Assembly (NCBI RefSeq): GCF_004364325.1
Contig: NZ_SOCP01000016.1
Span: forward strand, 124,001 to 188,000
Length of the DNA stretch: 64,000 nt
From: Actinophytocola oryzae
Lineage (GTDB): Bacteria > Actinomycetota > Actinomycetes > Mycobacteriales > Pseudonocardiaceae
Direction of reading: 5' to 3'
In this document: in pieces, positions 1-9,351 of the stretch
How positions within the stretch are numbered: position 1 is the stretch's first letter
Layout of the letters: each line of letters starts with the position of its first letter
The notes under the pieces: model-generated
The model's database searches: none
Seen by the model: only the letters and a program-made list of their open reading frames with translations
Told to the model about the DNA's origin: nothing
Made by a program: the position numbers and the translations under genes

Positions 1-153
1 GTGCTGCTCGACGACGCGCGGCCCGCGCACCCCGAGCGTCTCGAGTGGACGAAGCAGGCGTGCGGCGAGATCACCGGCTCCGTGTGGGTCGACCGGACCC
101 TGCCGGACGACGGCAGGCGACGCCTGCCAGAGGAGAACACCCGCGCGGCGTGA
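1..153 (+). CDS. C-terminal end of an unidentified protein (partial)
   Basis: Frame 1 is open from the window edge to a TGA at 151-153 and gives about 50 residues, starting VLLDDARPAHPERLEW and ending EENTRAA. Its codon use is like the genes that follow. It lies 93 nt upstream of the NRPS on the same strand, so it is probably in the same operon. The fragment is too short to place in a family. An LLDD followed by a charged helix and a Trp is seen near the ends of some SAM methyltransferases, but this is only a hint and no function is assigned. Confidence 0.5.
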   Translation: MLLDDARPAHPERLEWTKQACGEITGSVWVDRTLPDDGRRRLPEENTRAA

Positions 154-246
154 CGGAAGTCCTGTCGGGAGCCGCGGCGCGGGACCTGGTCGGCGCCGCG
201 TCGTCGAAGGCGAGCGACACCGAGGCCGAGTTCCAGGGAGATGCCC

Positions 247-3200
247 GTGTCCGAGTACGTGGTGGTCGTCAACGACGAGGAGCAGTACTCGCTCTGGCCC
301 GCGGCGCGGGAGATCCCGGCGGGCTGGACCGCGGCGGGGGTCCGGGGCACCGAGGACGAGTGCGTCGGGCACGTCGAGCGCGTGTGGGTGGACATGCGCC
401 CCCGCGCCCTGCGTGGCGGTGACGACGGGATCGGGCCACTCCCCGTGGGCCACGCGCCGGTCTCGGAGTCCGCCTGCGTCGACGATGCCGGACCGTCCCG
501 GCCGGCCGCGCCCCGCACCGAGGCGGAGCGGGTCATGGTCGAGGTGTTGGCGGCGGTGCTCGGCCGCGACACGGTCGGCGTGCACGACGACTTCTTCGCC
601 CTCGGCGGCGACTCCGTGCTGGCGATCCACGTGGTCGCCCGCGCCAGGGAGGCCGGGTGGGCGATCAACCCCCGGCAGGTGCTCACCTGCCGGGGGCCCG
701 CCGAGCTGGCCGCGGTGGCCGTACCAGTGGCGCAGGCCGGCACGGCCGAGCCCGACGTGGAAGCCGACGGCGACCCGTGGCAGGTCGTCGACACCTACCC
801 GCTCTCGCCCGCGCAGGCGGGCATGGTGTTCCACACGCTGTTCGACCCGGACGGCACCGAGCACGTGGTGCAGTTCGTGTACGCCGTCGACGGCGACCTC
901 GACACGGGTCTGCTGCGGCGCGCGTGGGAGCACGTCGTCGACCGGCACCCGATCCTGCGCACGACGTTCGCCTGGGACGGGCTGCCCGAGCCGGTGCAGC
1001 GGGTGCACCGGCACGCCCCCGTCGAGCTGCGTGAGCTGGACTGGCGGGACGTCCCGCCGTCCCGGCTGCCCGCGCGGCTCGACGAGCACCTGGCCGCCGA
1101 GCGTGCCGGCGGCGTCGACCTCGAACACCGGCCACCGCACCGGTTGGACCTGGTCAGCGTCGCGGGCGGCGGGCACCGGATGATCTGGCACGGGCACCAC
1201 GTGCTGCTCGACGGCTGGAGCGCGCGGCTCGTCGTCGAGGAGGTGCGGGCCACCTACCGGAGCCTGGCCGACGGCACCCGCCCGGCCCTGCCGGAGCCCG
1301 TGCCGTTCCGCCGGCACGTGGACGCGCTGCGCGACCACGACCGGCGTGCGGCGGCGGCGTACTGGCGCAAGGTACTGGACGGTGTCCGCACCCCCACCCA
1401 GCTGTCGCTCCCCCGGCCGGAGCGTGCGGCCGGGCCGGAGGTCGAGACGTTGTTCGGCCGGCTCTCCACCGGGGACACCGGGAACCTGCGGGCTCTGGCG
1501 CGGCGGCACCGGTTGACGGTCGCCTCGGTCGTGCACGCGGCCTGGGGGCTGCTGCTGAGCAGGCATGGCGGCGGCCGGGACGTCGTGTTCGGCACGACGG
1601 TGACCGGCCGCTCCGGCGGGCTGCCCGGCGTAGAGCGGATCGTCGGGCTGCTCGTCACCACGCTCCCCGTCCGGGTGCGGGTGCCCCTCGACGCGAAGGT
1701 CGGCGACTGGCTGCGTGGGGTGCACGAGCAGCTGGTCGACCTCCGCGCCCACGAGCACTGCGCACTGGTCGACGTGCGCCGCCAGAGCGAGGTGCCTGCC
1801 GGGCAGCGGCTGTTCGACACGGTCGTCGTGTTCGAGCCGACGCACCGGAACCTCGCCGGGGAGGGCGGCGTGACGTTCACGCCGCTGCGCACCGAGGAGC
1901 GGACCGGTTACCAGCTGGTGCTGAACGTGGTGCCGGGTGACGAGCTGGCCTACCGGCTCGACTTCCGGCCCGGCCGGATCGCGCCGGACGCCGCCAGGCG
2001 GCTCACGGCGCACTTCGCGATGCTGCTCACCGAGCTGGCCGCGCCGGACGCGAGGATCGGCGACCTCGCGCCGCTGCCGGAGGCCGAGCGTGCGCTGGTG
2101 GTGGAGCGGTTCAACGACACGGCGGCGGAGTTCCCCGCGCACCTGTGCCTGCACGAGCTGTTCGAGCGGCAGGCCGACCGCTGCCCCGACGCCGTGGCCG
2201 TGCGCACCGGCACCGGGTCGGTCTCCTACGCCGAGCTGGACGTGCGGGCGAACCGGCTGGCCCACCACCTTGTCGACCTCGGTGTCGGGCCGGAGTCGCT
2301 CGTGGGCATCTGCGTCGAGCGCGACCTGGACATGGTGGTCGGTCTGCTGGCGGTGCTGAAGGCAGGCGCGGCGTACGTACCGCTCGACCCCGGGCACCCC
2401 GCCGAACGGCTGGCGCGCGTGCTGGCCGACACCGCCGCGCCGGTGGTGCTCACCCAGGAACGGTTGCTGGGCCGGGTGCCCAGGCACGGCGGCCGGGTGA
2501 TCTGCCTGGACGGCGCCGAGGACGCCGCACGCGTCGCGACCCGCCCCGGCGGCCGGGTGGCGCGCACGGTGTCGCCGGAGAACCTCGCGTACGTGACCTA
2601 CACGTCCGGCTCGACCGGCATGCCGAAGGGCACCCTCATCCGCCACCGCGGCATCGTCAACTACGTCTGGTGGATGGCGAACCGCTTCCCGCTCACCGGC
2701 GGGGACACGGTGCCACAGCTCGCGGGGCTGTCGTTCGACGTGTCCGCGTACGAGCTGTTCTGGCCGTGGGCGCGTGGCGCGGCCGTGCTGCTGACCAGGC
2801 CGGACGGCCACCGCGACCCGAGGTACCTCGTGGACACGATGGTCGGCGAGAACGTGACCGCCGCCCACGTGGTGCCCTCCATGCTGCGTGCTGTGCTGCC
2901 GTTGCTCGGCGAGCGGCGGCTGCCGCTGCGCTGGCTGCTCGCGAGCGCGGAGGCACTCACCATGGACGTGCTCGAGGAATGGGAGAAACGCTGCCCCGAC
3001 ACGGAGCTGCTGAACCTCTACGGCGTGACCGAGGTGTCGGTGGACTCGACGGTGTGGTCGTGCCACTCCTCGGCCGGCCTGGTGTCGGTGGGCTCGCCGA
3101 TCGCCAACACGCGGGTGTACGTCCTGGACGCGGCGGGCGCGCCCGCCCCGGTCGGTGTGGTGGGCGAGGCCCACCTCGCCGGCGCGGGCGTCGGCCGCGG

Positions 3201-3906
3201 CTACCACGGCAGGCCGGGGTTGACCGCCAGCCGGTTCGTGCCGGACCCGTTCGGGCCGCCGGGCGAGCGGATGTACCGCACCGGCGACCTGGTGCGCTGG
3301 CTGCCCGGCGGCACGCTGGAGTTCCTCGGGCGGCTGGACCACGAGGTGAAGATCCGCGGGTTCCGGGTGGACCTCGGCGAGGTCGAGGCGGCGGTCCTGA
3401 CCCACCCCGGCCTGGCGCACGCGGTGGTCGTCGCCCGCGCCGACGCACGCGGGTCGAGGCGCCTCGTGGCGTACGTGGTCGCGAACCGGGCACCCGCGCC
3501 CACGACGGCGGAGCTGCGTGCCCACCTGCACGACCGGCTGCCGGACTACATGGTGCCCGCCGCGTTCGTCGTGCTGGACACGATCCCGTTGAACCCCAAC
3601 GGGAAGGTGGACCGCGCCGCGCTGCCGGAGGTCGGCGGCGCCGGGCAGGAGCCCTCGTTCGTCGCCCCGCGCACCTCAGTGGAGCACATCCTCGCGGGGG
3701 TGTGGCGCGAGGTGCTCGGGGTGCCGGAGGTCGGCGTGCACGACAACTTCTTCGACCTCGGCGGCGACTCCGTCCTCTCGATCCGGGTGATGGCGGCCGC
3801 GCGGCGGGCCGGGCTGGCGCTGACGCCGAGGCAGATGTTCGCCGACCCCACGATCGCCGACCTCGCTGTCCACGCCCGGGCGGAGGACGGCGGCGAACAC
3901 CGGTAG
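247..3906 (+). CDS. NRPS with fused MbtH domain: MbtH-PCP-C-A-PCP, Ser-like A domain
   Basis: Non-ribosomal peptide synthetase of about 1219 aa. Residues 1-60 are a complete MbtH-like domain (NDEEQYSLWP, then PAGW and WVDMRP). A carrier domain follows (about 95-160, FFALGGDSV), a condensation domain (about 175-600, active-site HHVLLDG), an adenylation domain (about 620-1125, core motif YTSGSTGMPKG, A5 NLYGVTE, A10 NPNGKVDR) and a second carrier (FFDLGGDSV). There is no thioesterase. Hand alignment to GrsA gives the pocket code D-V-Y-H-L-S-L-V-D-K, one change from the classic serine code, so Ser or a Ser-derived residue such as Dap is inferred. GTG 247 is preferred over ATG 241 because AGGGAG ends at base 240: it sits six bases before the GTG but directly abuts the ATG. 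A PCP directly after MbtH implies that the first carrier is loaded in trans. Confidence 0.93.
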   Translation: MSEYVVVVNDEEQYSLWPAAREIPAGWTAAGVRGTEDECVGHVERVWVDMRPRALRGGDDGIGPLPVGHAPVSESACVDDAGPSRPAAPRTEAERVMVEVLAAVLGRDTVGVHDDFFALGGDSVLAIHVVARAREAGWAINPRQVLTCRGPAELAAVAVPVAQAGTAEPDVEADGDPWQVVDTYPLSPAQAGMVFHTLFDPDGTEHVVQFVYAVDGDLDTGLLRRAWEHVVDRHPILRTTFAWDGLPEPVQRVHRHAPVELRELDWRDVPPSRLPARLDEHLAAERAGGVDLEHRPPHRLDLVSVAGGGHRMIWHGHHVLLDGWSARLVVEEVRATYRSLADGTRPALPEPVPFRRHVDALRDHDRRAAAAYWRKVLDGVRTPTQLSLPRPERAAGPEVETLFGRLSTGDTGNLRALARRHRLTVASVVHAAWGLLLSRHGGGRDVVFGTTVTGRSGGLPGVERIVGLLVTTLPVRVRVPLDAKVGDWLRGVHEQLVDLRAHEHCALVDVRRQSEVPAGQRLFDTVVVFEPTHRNLAGEGGVTFTPLRTEERTGYQLVLNVVPGDELAYRLDFRPGRIAPDAARRLTAHFAMLLTELAAPDARIGDLAPLPEAERALVVERFNDTAAEFPAHLCLHELFERQADRCPDAVAVRTGTGSVSYAELDVRANRLAHHLVDLGVGPESLVGICVERDLDMVVGLLAVLKAGAAYVPLDPGHPAERLARVLADTAAPVVLTQERLLGRVPRHGGRVICLDGAEDAARVATRPGGRVARTVSPENLAYVTYTSGSTGMPKGTLIRHRGIVNYVWWMANRFPLTGGDTVPQLAGLSFDVSAYELFWPWARGAAVLLTRPDGHRDPRYLVDTMVGENVTAAHVVPSMLRAVLPLLGERRLPLRWLLASAEALTMDVLEEWEKRCPDTELLNLYGVTEVSVDSTVWSCHSSAGLVSVGSPIANTRVYVLDAAGAPAPVGVVGEAHLAGAGVGRGYHGRPGLTASRFVPDPFGPPGERMYRTGDLVRWLPGGTLEFLGRLDHEVKIRGFRVDLGEVEAAVLTHPGLAHAVVVARADARGSRRLVAYVVANRAPAPTTAELRAHLHDRLPDYMVPAAFVVLDTIPLNPNGKVDRAALPEVGGAGQEPSFVAPRTSVEHILAGVWREVLGVPEVGVHDNFFDLGGDSVLSIRVMAAARRAGLALTPRQMFADPTIADLAVHARAEDGGEHR

Positions 3907-3919
3907 CGCGACAGCGAAA

Positions 3920-3950
3920 AGGGGGAGACACCGTCGAGGTGTCTCCCCCT
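3920..3950. terminator. Bidirectional hairpin terminator
   Basis: A 13-bp perfect stem (AGGGGGAGACACC at 3920-3932 pairing with 3938-3950) with a GTCGA loop lies between the convergent NRPS and ATP-grasp genes. It can serve both strands. There is no long T tract, which is usual in high-GC actinomycetes. Confidence 0.8.
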
Positions 3951-3956
3951 GTCACG

Positions 3957-5180
3957 TCAGGCGCTTTGTTCCTCCGCGACGGAGACCCGGACCGCGGCCA
4001 GTGCGTGGTCCAGGGTCTCGCCCACCGCTTCCGGGGTGGGGCCGCAGGCGATCACGTGCCCCAGCCTGCCGTAGGCGTCCCGTGCCGGCGCCACCCTGGC
4101 CCCTGGCACCGCCGACACCAGCACGTCACGTACCCCGGGCAGGGTCCGCGCGGTGTCCACACCGGACACCGCGGTCACCGTGCCGGACCGGTCGGCCATG
4201 ACGAACCGGATACCCGCCCGGCTGTCCTGTCCGGACCTCGCGGTCAGGTCGACCGGCAGCCCCGCCGCCGACCGGACCAGCTGCTCGATGAGGTCGATCC
4301 CGTCCACGATGCGGACCAGCGCCGGGATCATCCCGCCCGCCAGCCGCACGTTGATCTCCACGACCGCCACCCGGTCGCCCGCGAGCTTCACCTCGGTGTG
4401 CGTCGGGCCCTCGCGCACACCGACCGCGGCGAGCGCGGAGCGCACCGTGTCGACGATCCGCGCGGAGGTCCCGGCGTCGAGCGGTGCCGGGTAGAGGTGG
4501 CCCGACTCGACGAAGTACGGGTCGCCGGTCACCTCCTTCGCCGTGATGCCGACACAGGTCGCCACGCCCGCCGAGGAGAACATCTCCACGCTGTACTCCG
4601 GCGCGTCCAGGTACTCCTCGACCAGCGCGACCCCGGCGGCGGGCTGGTCGCGGGCGTTGACCCTGGCCGCCAGGATCCGCCCGAGCTGTGCGCGCACCTG
4701 TGGCCACGACCGGCACAGCAGCACGTTCTGCGACCCGGACTCGTCCACCGGCTTGACCACGCACGGCAGGCCGATCGCCGCGACGTCCGCTCCCGCGTCG
4801 GTCACGGCGGCGAACCGCGGCTGGCCGATCCCGGCCTCGGCCAGCCGCTCCCGCAGGCGTGCCTTGTCGCGGCAGCGCCAGATGGCCGCCGGCGGGTTGC
4901 CGGGCAGCCCGAGCCGCTCGGCGAGGCGGGCGGCGGCGAGCAGGTAGAACTCGCTCGTCGTGGTGACCCCGGCGACGGGACCGGAGACGGCCCCGGCCAG
5001 CGCCGAGAAGTCGTTGGTGTCACAGGGAACCACCTCTGCGCCGGTGTCCGCCAGGCCCCGGTACCTGCCCGGGTCGCCCGTCAGCAGCACCGGCTCGAAG
5101 CCCAGCCGCGCGGCCGTGGTCAGCGCCAGCATGCCGGTGCCGGTGGTGTTGGACTCGACGAAGATCAGGCGACGCGCCAC
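3957..5180 (-). CDS. ATP-grasp amide/peptide ligase
   Basis: Protein of 407 aa with the ATP-grasp layout: an N-terminal Rossmann-like preATP domain (RLIFVESNTTGTGM), an ATP-binding Lys in PCVVKPVDESGSQNV, and a metal-binding acid segment VVEINVRLAGGMIP. Members activate a carboxylate as acyl phosphate and join it to an amine. This subgroup resembles DdaF/BacD-type dipeptide ligases more than RimK/LysX. It starts at GTG 5180, inside the last codons of the upstream PLP enzyme (16-nt overlap), so the two are translationally coupled and probably act in sequence. A plausible role is amide formation on the amino acid made by that PLP enzyme. The substrate is not known. Confidence 0.85.
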   Translation of the reverse strand: MARRLIFVESNTTGTGMLALTTAARLGFEPVLLTGDPGRYRGLADTGAEVVPCDTNDFSALAGAVSGPVAGVTTTSEFYLLAAARLAERLGLPGNPPAAIWRCRDKARLRERLAEAGIGQPRFAAVTDAGADVAAIGLPCVVKPVDESGSQNVLLCRSWPQVRAQLGRILAARVNARDQPAAGVALVEEYLDAPEYSVEMFSSAGVATCVGITAKEVTGDPYFVESGHLYPAPLDAGTSARIVDTVRSALAAVGVREGPTHTEVKLAGDRVAVVEINVRLAGGMIPALVRIVDGIDLIEQLVRSAAGLPVDLTARSGQDSRAGIRFVMADRSGTVTAVSGVDTARTLPGVRDVLVSAVPGARVAPARDAYGRLGHVIACGPTPEAVGETLDHALAAVRVSVAEEQSA

Positions 5181-6211
5181 GCCAGGTCCTTTCGCGACTC
5201 GGTGAGGTAGCTGCAGGACCAGCTGCGCACGCGCACGCCGTAGGGCACCCGCACGGGCTCGGTCCGGTCCGGCAACTCGTGCAGGCGGTGGGTGTCCCAG
5301 TGGCCGTCGTCGTAGACCGTGTCGGCGTACCGGTCGCCCCGGTCGGGGAAGATCCCCACCGCCCTGGCGCCCTCGGGCAGCCCGGCCACGACGTGGCGGA
5401 GCACCCGGTACACCGAGCCGGCGGTGTTGCCCCCGAAGACCTGCTGTTCGCGGGCGAGCGCGCGGGCGGCCGTGAACGCCTCCCGGTCGTTGAGCCAGTG
5501 CACCTCGTCGATCTGCGCATGGTCGAGGTTCGGCGGGTGCATGCTGTTGCCCAGCCCGCTCTGCAGCCGCTTCGGCTCGTCCGGCTGTCCGAACAGGACA
5601 CTGCCGACGCAGTCGACGCCGACCACCCACAGGTCCGGCAGGTACTCGCGCAACGCGCGTGCGCTGCCGCACAGCGATCCCCCGCTGCCGACCGCGCCGA
5701 CGAGCACGTCGACGTGACCGAGGTCGGCGAGCAGCTCCTCGGCCAGGGTCCGGTACGCCGCCGGGTTCTGCGGGTTGCTGTACTGGCGGGGCCAGAACGC
5801 CCCGTCCAGCTCGGCGCGGAGCTGCTCGAGCCGTTCGAGCCGCGCGCTCTGCCAGCCGTGCGCCGACATCTTCGGCACCACCTCGACCACGCAGCCGAGC
5901 GACCGCAGCTTCGCGAGCGTCATGGGGTCGATCCTCGGGTCGGTCACGATGTACACGGGGTGGCCGAGCGCGGTGCCGACGAGCGCGACCCCGAGCGCCA
6001 TCGTGCCCGACGAGCTCTCGATGATCGGCGCGCCGGGGCGCAGTTCGCCGGACTCCCGCGCGCTCAGGATGATCTGCCTCGCCACCCGGTCCTTCATGGC
6101 GAACATGTTCTGCAGCTCCAGCTTCGCGTACGCCGTGGCGCGGGGTCCCGGCAGGTCGAGGCGGAGCAGTGGGGTGTGGCCTATCGCGTCGATCATGTTC
6201 TCGTGCAGCAT
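5165..6211 (-). CDS. Cysteine-synthase-like PLP enzyme, divergent beta-replacing type
   Basis: Fold-type II PLP enzyme of 348 aa that starts MLHENMIDAIGHTPLLRL, the canonical CysK opening. ATG 6211 is chosen over upstream in-frame ATGs at 6268 and 6286 because GGAAGGA sits 5 nt before it. The PLP lysine is in FAMKDRVA and the phosphate loop is GAVGSGGS. The usual NPxxSxKDR is changed to NMFAMKDR. The substrate loop reads SSSGTMALG, where CysK and SbnA have SGN, so the amino-acid pocket differs. Family members replace the beta substituent of O-acetyl- or O-phosphoserine. SbnA-type enzymes use glutamate in Dap synthesis. The gene is coupled to the ATP-grasp ligase and diverges from the SARP regulator. 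The nucleophile is unknown. Confidence 0.85.
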   Translation of the reverse strand: MLHENMIDAIGHTPLLRLDLPGPRATAYAKLELQNMFAMKDRVARQIILSARESGELRPGAPIIESSSGTMALGVALVGTALGHPVYIVTDPRIDPMTLAKLRSLGCVVEVVPKMSAHGWQSARLERLEQLRAELDGAFWPRQYSNPQNPAAYRTLAEELLADLGHVDVLVGAVGSGGSLCGSARALREYLPDLWVVGVDCVGSVLFGQPDEPKRLQSGLGNSMHPPNLDHAQIDEVHWLNDREAFTAARALAREQQVFGGNTAGSVYRVLRHVVAGLPEGARAVGIFPDRGDRYADTVYDDGHWDTHRLHELPDRTEPVRVPYGVRVRSWSCSYLTESRKDLAWRVA

Positions 6212-6422
6212 CCGGGTCCTTCCGTTGGCGGGCGGGGCAACCGGCGGGGAGAGCGGGCCCGGTCCCATGATCTTGCGTGCGTCCATCACGCGGCCTTCGT
6301 GGACATATCCCCGGCGGTTCCCGCCGGCGCGGGAGGCGTGGAGAGCGCACTGAGAGACAACAGCGGCGAATGTCCACTGGCTACCATCGGTTGACGAACG
6401 CCGCACCGCTTGGGGAACAGTC

Positions 6423-9269
6423 ATGACCTCGGCGACCGATCCCGACGAGCGCAACGAGCCCGTGCGCTTCGAGCTGCTCGGCCCGGTGGCCGTGGTGTGC
6501 GGCGACCGGCGCGTGCAGCTGCGTGCGCACCGCCACCGGGTCATCCTCTCGACGCTGCTGCTCGAGGCGAACCGGGTGGTCAGCGGCGACACCCTGGTCG
6601 ACTCGATCTGGGAGGCGCAGCCGCCGGTCACCGCACGCAGCCAGATCCACATCTGCGTGTCGGCGATCCGCCGCCGCCTGCGGGAGTTCGGCGCGGACCA
6701 CCTGATCTCCACCGAGCCCAACGGCTACCTCATCCGCGTCGAGGACGACCAGCTCGACCACCGCCGCTTCGCCAGGCTCACCGCCACCGCGACCCAGCTC
6801 GCCAGGCAGGGCAACACGGCCGACGCCGCGACGACCCTGCGCCAGGCGCTCGCGCTGTGGCGGGGGCGTGCCCTTGCCGACGTGAACAGCGGCCCCCTGA
6901 GTCCCAGGGCGGCCAGGCTGGACGAGGACCACCTGGTGGCGCTGGAGAGCTGCGCGGAGCTGGAACTGCGCCTCGGCAGGCACCGCGAGCTGATCAGCGA
7001 GCTGGCCGAGCGCGTCGCGTCGTTCCCGCTGCGTGAGCGCAGCCGGGCGCAGCTGATGCTGGCGCTGCACAGGTCCGGCAGGCAGGCGGAGGCCCTTGAG
7101 GTCTACCGGGAGGGCCGCCGCGAGCTCGTCGAGCAGCTGGGTCTGGAGCCGGGCGAGGAGCTGCGCAGGACCGAGGCGCTGGTCCTGTCCGACGAGGCGG
7201 GCCTCCCTGCGCCGGAGCAGGAACCCGCCCCGCCGCCCCCGGCCCGTCAGCTGCCCGCCGACATCGGGGACTTCGTCGGCCACGACGCCCTCGTCGAGCG
7301 GCTCACCGGGCTGCTGGTGCGCGCACCGGGCGAGTCACGCAGGCCCGCGGTGCCGGTCGTGGTGGTCACGGGCACCGGCGGCGTCGGCAAGAGCACGCTG
7401 GCCGTGCACGTCGCGCACCTGCTCGCCGGTGAGCAGTTCCCGGACGGCCAGCTGTACGCGAACCTCGGCGGCAACCAGCCGCGCCCCCGCCAGCCCGGTG
7501 AGGTCCTGAGCAGGTTCCTCCGCGCGCTCGGCGTGTTCCACTCGGCGATCCCCGACGACGTCGACGAGCGGGCGGAGCTGTACCGCAGCCTGCTCGCCGA
7601 GCGGCAGGTGCTGGTGCTGCTCGACGGCGCGGTCGCCGAGTCCCAGGTGCGGTCGCTGCTGCCGGGGAGCGCCACGTGCGGCGTGCTCGTCACCAGCCGC
7701 ACCCCGCTGACCGGGCTGGCCGGGGCCGCGCAGGTCGACGTGCGCACGTTCGACGACGACCAGGCGGCCGCCCTGCTCGGCAGGATCGCCGGGGTGCGGC
7801 GCGTCGAGGCCGAGCGTGCCGAGGTGACCGAGCTGAGCAGGCTCGTCGGCGGCCTGCCCCTCGGTCTGCGCATCATCGGCTCGCGCCTCGCCGCGCGTCC
7901 ACACTGGACACTGGGGACGATGTCGCGGCGGCTCGCCGACCGGCGCAACCGGCTCGACGAGCTGGCACACGGCGATCTCGGTGTCCGCTCGACGATCTCG
8001 TTCAGCTACGAGTCGGTGCCGGGGCGGGCTCGGCTGCTCCTGCGGCTGCTGAGCGAGGTCGACACGGACGGCGTGCCCGACTGGCTGCCCTCTGCCGTGC
8101 TCGACACCGACCGCGCCGACGCGGACGAGCAGGTCGAGACCCTGGTGGACGCCCAGCTCGTCGAGCTCGTGAGCGACGGTGCCCGCGTCAGGTACCGGAT
8201 CCACGAGCTGGTCAGGGTCTTCGCGAGGGAGCAGTCCGCGACGGACTCCCCCGAGGCGCGCACGGCCATGCTCACCAGGGTGTGCGGCGGCTGGCTGCTC
8301 CTGGCCGAACAGGCGCACCAACGGCTCTACGGCGGCCAGTTCACGATCCTGCACGGCTCCGCGCAGCGGTGGGGGGCCGGGGAGCTGACGGTGCGCGGCG
8401 ACCCGCTGCACTGGCTGGAGACCGAGCGGGTCAACCTGTGCGCGGCGGTGCGCCTGGCCGGGGCCGCCGGTCTCGACGAGCTGGCGTGGGACCTCGCGAT
8501 GACGCTGGTGACGCTGTTCGAGGCACACGGTCACGTCGACGAGTGGGTGGAGACCCACGAGGCGGCGCTGGAGGCGGTGCGCCGCACCGGGAACCGGCGT
8601 GGCGAGGCCGCGATCCTCTGCTCGCTCGGCTCGCTGTACGTCGGTCGCGGGCAGACCGGTCACGCCCGGTCCATCCTGATCCCGGCGCTGCGCACGTTCA
8701 TGGCCCTGGGCGACCCGTGTGGCCGCGCGCTGGCCGCGCGCAACATCGCCGCGGCACACTTCGCCGACGGCGACCTGCGGCAGTCGAGCGTCCGCTACCA
8801 GCAGGCGCTCGCCGAGTTCCGCAGGCTCGGCGACCAGGTCGGCGAGGCGCACGTGCTCATCAGCCTGGCCAGGATCGACCTGGCCGGCGGCGACGCCGAC
8901 ACCGCGCTCGCGCAGCTGGAGGAGGCACTGCGGCTGGCGGAGCTGACCGGCCACGACCGCACACAGGCGCAGGCCCTGCACCGGATGGGTGAGGCGGCGC
9001 TCGCGCGGGGGCGGCCGAAGGAGGCGCGGCAGCGGCTGCGGCAGGCGCTGGTGCTGGTGTGCGCCAGGAACGACCGGATCGGGCAGATGCACGTCCTGCA
9101 CGCACTGGGTCGCACGCATCTGGCGCTGCGGCAGCACAAGAGCGCCGAACGCAGGCTGCGGGACGCGTTGACGATCGCCGGTGAGGTGGCCGATCCGGTG
9201 ACGGGCGAACAGCTCCGGTCGGCACTGGGCCACTTCGGCGACCGCCTCGACGACGCGGCGAGCGCGTGA
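6423..9269 (+). CDS. AfsR/SARP-family transcriptional activator with NB-ARC and TPR domains
   Basis: Regulator of 948 aa. Residues 15-95 are an OmpR-like winged helix (RVQLRAHRHRVILSTLL, SQIHICVSAIRRRLRE) and 105-250 the bacterial transcriptional activation domain of SARPs (ALALWRGRALADV, GLEPGEELR). A linker leads to an NB-ARC NTPase with P-loop GTGGVGKST near residue 316. The C-terminal half (about 690-930) is alpha-helical TPR repeats. Such proteins activate antibiotic clusters from direct heptamer repeats near -35 elements. ATG 6423 follows GGGGAA. The gene diverges from the PLP/ATP-grasp pair across a 211-bp region, so it is probably a pathway activator. Confidence 0.92.
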   Translation: MTSATDPDERNEPVRFELLGPVAVVCGDRRVQLRAHRHRVILSTLLLEANRVVSGDTLVDSIWEAQPPVTARSQIHICVSAIRRRLREFGADHLISTEPNGYLIRVEDDQLDHRRFARLTATATQLARQGNTADAATTLRQALALWRGRALADVNSGPLSPRAARLDEDHLVALESCAELELRLGRHRELISELAERVASFPLRERSRAQLMLALHRSGRQAEALEVYREGRRELVEQLGLEPGEELRRTEALVLSDEAGLPAPEQEPAPPPPARQLPADIGDFVGHDALVERLTGLLVRAPGESRRPAVPVVVVTGTGGVGKSTLAVHVAHLLAGEQFPDGQLYANLGGNQPRPRQPGEVLSRFLRALGVFHSAIPDDVDERAELYRSLLAERQVLVLLDGAVAESQVRSLLPGSATCGVLVTSRTPLTGLAGAAQVDVRTFDDDQAAALLGRIAGVRRVEAERAEVTELSRLVGGLPLGLRIIGSRLAARPHWTLGTMSRRLADRRNRLDELAHGDLGVRSTISFSYESVPGRARLLLRLLSEVDTDGVPDWLPSAVLDTDRADADEQVETLVDAQLVELVSDGARVRYRIHELVRVFAREQSATDSPEARTAMLTRVCGGWLLLAEQAHQRLYGGQFTILHGSAQRWGAGELTVRGDPLHWLETERVNLCAAVRLAGAAGLDELAWDLAMTLVTLFEAHGHVDEWVETHEAALEAVRRTGNRRGEAAILCSLGSLYVGRGQTGHARSILIPALRTFMALGDPCGRALAARNIAAAHFADGDLRQSSVRYQQALAEFRRLGDQVGEAHVLISLARIDLAGGDADTALAQLEEALRLAELTGHDRTQAQALHRMGEAALARGRPKEARQRLRQALVLVCARNDRIGQMHVLHALGRTHLALRQHKSAERRLRDALTIAGEVADPVTGEQLRSALGHFGDRLDDAASA

Positions 9270-9275
9270 GCCGGG

Positions 9276-9335
9276 TCAGCGTGCCGACGACGTGTCGTCG
9301 CGCCTGATGTGCCACGGGGTGTCGAGCTGGGCCAT
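9276..9335 (-). CDS. Candidate 19-aa peptide gene
   Basis: A very short frame, MAQLDTPWHIRRDDTSSAR then stop, begins at ATG 9335 with GGAG 7 nt upstream. It lies tail to tail with the SARP gene. A motif containing GTACGTAAA stands just upstream, and a similar one precedes the ArsR gene at 43798. The well-placed Shine-Dalgarno and a possible operator make it a better candidate than a random frame. The sequence matches no peptide family I can name, and a regulatory leader is equally possible. Confidence 0.4.
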   Translation of the reverse strand: MAQLDTPWHIRRDDTSSAR

Positions 9336-9351
9336 GGTGGTGCTCCGTTCC

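Noticed and set aside
3957..5180. LysX ligase that would load the amino-group carrier
   Set aside because: The ATP-grasp protein lacks RimK/LysX features and is more like DdaF/BacD-type ligases. It is also 54 kb from lysW and coupled to a PLP enzyme.
2145..5210. Plus-strand frame of about 1000 codons crossing the NRPS end, the terminator and the ATP-grasp gene
   Set aside because: It is out of frame with the NRPS and antisense to the ligase, with shadow-type composition, and it reads through a strong hairpin.
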